6,458 nt of DNA from Acidimicrobiales bacterium. Its GTDB lineage: Bacteria; Actinomycetota; Acidimicrobiia; Acidimicrobiales; Palsa-688. How positions within the stretch are numbered: position 1 is the stretch's first letter; each line of letters opens with the position of its first letter. Position numbers and translations under genes: made by a program. The DNA is taken from contig JASHVH010000038.1 in NCBI GenBank assembly GCA_030039575.1, forward strand, positions 1 to 6,458, written 5' to 3'. Under the pieces are notes generated by a model that ran no database searches, was not told the origin of the DNA, and saw only the letters and a list, made by a program, of their open reading frames with translations. Below, in pieces: positions 5,094 to 6,458 of this stretch.

Positions 5094-6323
5094 TTACCCC
5101 TCCGCCCGGCCGTCGGCCAGGCGCCGGTGGATCAGCTCGACCCGGGCCTCGCTCCGGTTGGCATCCGCCCCTTTGGCGTCGAGGAGAGCCTGGCGGTCCG
5201 CCTCGGCCAGCTGCGCCGCGCCCTTGTCGGCGGCGGCCAGGCGGGCGTCGAAGCCCTCCTTCACCAGCTTCTCTGCCTCCTCCACGAGGGCCTCGACCAT
5301 CTCGTCCTCGGGGACGACCCTCACTATCTCTCCCCGGATGAAAAGGTGGCCCCGGTGCTTCCCCGCCGCGATCCCGAGGTCGGCGGAGCGGGCCTCCCCC
5401 GGCCCGTTCACGACGCACCCCATGACCGCCACCTGGAGCGGGATCTCACGCGTCTCCAGCGCGGCCTGGGCCTCCTGGGCCACCTTGTAGACGTCGATCT
5501 CCGCCCGGCCGCAAGAGGGGCAGGCGATGAGGTCGACGTTGCGGCGTTCACGGAGGCCGAGCGACTCGAGCAGCGACCGGCCGGCCTTGGCTTCTTCGAC
5601 CGGGTCGGTGGTGAGCGAGTAGCGGATGGTGTCGCCGATGCCCTCCATAAGGAGGGTGCCGATACCGGCCGTGCCCTTGATGATCCCGGCGGGCGGCGGC
5701 CCCGCTTCGGTCAGGCCCAGGTGCAGAGGGTGGTCGACCTGTTGAGAGAGCTGGCGGTAGGCCTCGACCATGAGCGGGACCCGGGAAGCTTTCACCGATA
5801 TCTTGACGTTGTCGAACCCGACTTCGGCAAACAGGCCCAGCTCGACCTGCGCCGATTCCACCAACGCTTCGGGCGTGACCCCCCCGTACTTCTCGTAGAG
5901 GCGCTTGTCCAGGGAGCCGGCGTTGACGCCGATGCGCACCGGGATCCCGCGGTCCTTGCACTCGCTCGCGACGAGCTTTATCTCTTCGGGTTTGCGCAGG
6001 TTGCCAGGGTTGAGCCGCAAGCAGTCGACCCCGGCCTCGATGGCCGCCAGCGCCATCTCGACGTGGAAATGGATGTCTGCCACGATGGGGACCGGGCTGC
6101 GGGGGACGATGCGGGCCAGCCCTTCGGCCGCCTCGCGCTCGTTGCAGGTGCAGCGCACGATGTCTGCGCCCGCCGCCGCCAGGGCGTACACCTGGGCCAA
6201 CGTGGCTTCGACGTCGGCCGTCTTGGTCGTCGTCATCGACTGGACGGATATCGGGGCGTCGCCCCCCACCGGCACGGAGCCGACCATTATCTGTCGGGTC
6301 TTCTTGCGGGGGTAGCTCGTCAC
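5094..6323 (-). CDS. ispG: 4-hydroxy-3-methylbut-2-enyl diphosphate synthase (flavodoxin/ferredoxin type)
   Basis: IspG (GcpE) converts 2-C-methyl-D-erythritol 2,4-cyclodiphosphate to HMBPP, the penultimate step of the MEP isoprenoid pathway, using a [4Fe-4S] cluster. The 409-residue protein has the N-terminal TIM barrel (about 1-260), with PISVQSMTTT, VADIHFH, CLRLNPGN and HLGLTEAG. The cluster domain carries C268 and C271 in ACPSCGR, C303 in GCVVNGPGE and the ligand E310, matching the known three-Cys-one-Glu set. The GTG start at 6321-6323 is supported by GGAGGAA (6330-6336) at 8 bases spacing and by the conserved early motif RKKTRQIMVG. An Ala/Arg/Glu-rich tail of roughly 45-50 residues after about 360 is longer than in many homologues and probably helical. 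The gene follows a probable rseP, as in the usual dxr-rseP-ispG cluster of Actinobacteria. Confidence 0.97.
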   Translation of the reverse strand: MTSYPRKKTRQIMVGSVPVGGDAPISVQSMTTTKTADVEATLAQVYALAAAGADIVRCTCNEREAAEGLARIVPRSPVPIVADIHFHVEMALAAIEAGVDCLRLNPGNLRKPEEIKLVASECKDRGIPVRIGVNAGSLDKRLYEKYGGVTPEALVESAQVELGLFAEVGFDNVKISVKASRVPLMVEAYRQLSQQVDHPLHLGLTEAGPPPAGIIKGTAGIGTLLMEGIGDTIRYSLTTDPVEEAKAGRSLLESLGLRERRNVDLIACPSCGRAEIDVYKVAQEAQAALETREIPLQVAVMGCVVNGPGEARSADLGIAAGKHRGHLFIRGEIVRVVPEDEMVEALVEEAEKLVKEGFDARLAAADKGAAQLAEADRQALLDAKGADANRSEARVELIHRRLADGRAEG

Positions 6324-6358
6324 GGTCAGTTCCTCCAGTTAGTCTCCCCGCTCAGGTT

Positions 6359-6387
6359 ACAGGGTGGGCCGGCCGGCCCCCGCCTGT
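6359..6387 (-). terminator. GC-rich stem-loop between rseP and ispG
   Basis: A perfect 14-base palindrome GGGCCGGCCGGCCC (6366-6379) is flanked by ACAGG and CCTGT arms (6359-6363 and 6383-6387). Together they form a long near-perfect stem that touches the stop codon of the upstream gene. No U-tract follows on the minus strand. It could be a U-less actinobacterial terminator, a mRNA stabiliser or processing point, or a chance outcome of high GC. ispG starts 36 bases after it. Confidence 0.35.
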
Positions 6388-6458
6388 CAGCCGATCAGGT
6401 CGCGGAGGTCGAGGAACAGTGACGAAATGGCGTAAAAGGCGAGCACCGCCAGCACGGC
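6387..6458 (-). CDS. rseP: C-terminal end of a probable site-2 metalloprotease RseP/Rip1, cut by window edge
   Basis: Twenty-three codons and a TGA stop are visible. They encode a hydrophobic, helix-forming stretch ending in SSLFLDLRDLIG. This fits the last transmembrane helix of an M50-family membrane protease, which cleaves anti-sigma factors and other substrates within the membrane. The call rests mainly on context: in Actinobacteria the gene just before ispG is usually this protease, in the order dxr-rseP-ispG. No catalytic motif is in view, so any membrane protein ending in such a helix remains possible. Confidence 0.55.
   Translation of the reverse strand, partial: AVLAVLAFYAISSLFLDLRDLIG

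Noticed and set aside
4716..6422. Plus-strand open frame of 568 codons, the longest in the window
   Set aside because: It lies opposite ispG and the Nudix gene, both of which have intact family motifs. It has no recognisable domain and its composition is that of an antisense frame.

Overview
The window reads as a piece of a GC-rich actinobacterial chromosome. High third-position GC, GTG and TTG starts, a short actinobacterial-type NusA and a stand-alone 85-residue Smr protein all fit Actinomycetota. The Nudix, Smr and G1-peptidase types make the class Acidimicrobiia a reasonable guess, but this is inference from memory and not a search result. All genes I accept lie on the minus strand, so the window is best read from right to left.

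Right part (6458 to about 4485): the last 23 codons of what is probably the site-2 protease RseP/Rip1 are followed by ispG, encoding the [4Fe-4S] enzyme of the MEP isoprenoid pathway, and then a Nudix hydrolase. Actinobacteria commonly have the order dxr-rseP-ispG, and that supports the partial call. Centre (4442 to 1892): a WYL-domain transcription regulator, a small Smr-domain protein and a secreted G1-family glutamic peptidase follow one another with gaps of 8 and 20 bases, so they may share a transcript. The peptidase has a signal peptide, a beta-rich domain, a Thr/Pro-rich linker and a catalytic domain with both catalytic residues.

Left part (1891 to 1): a 346-base gap contains a perfect TATAAT -10 element and a short palindrome near the expected transcription start. 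It also contains a strong hairpin followed by a U-rich stretch. These lead into rimP and nusA, which overlap by 7 bases; nusA runs off the left edge within a few to a few tens of codons of its likely end. The hairpin lies between the likely promoter and rimP, so it looks like an attenuator of the rimP-nusA operon rather than the end of the upstream gene.

Most of the window is housekeeping. The parts most worth a second look are the structured rimP leader, the acid-type secreted peptidase embedded between housekeeping genes, and an AT-rich inverted repeat that forms the last codons of the Nudix gene. I saw no CRISPR array, transposase, phage gene, tRNA or rRNA, and no convincing wholly new system.
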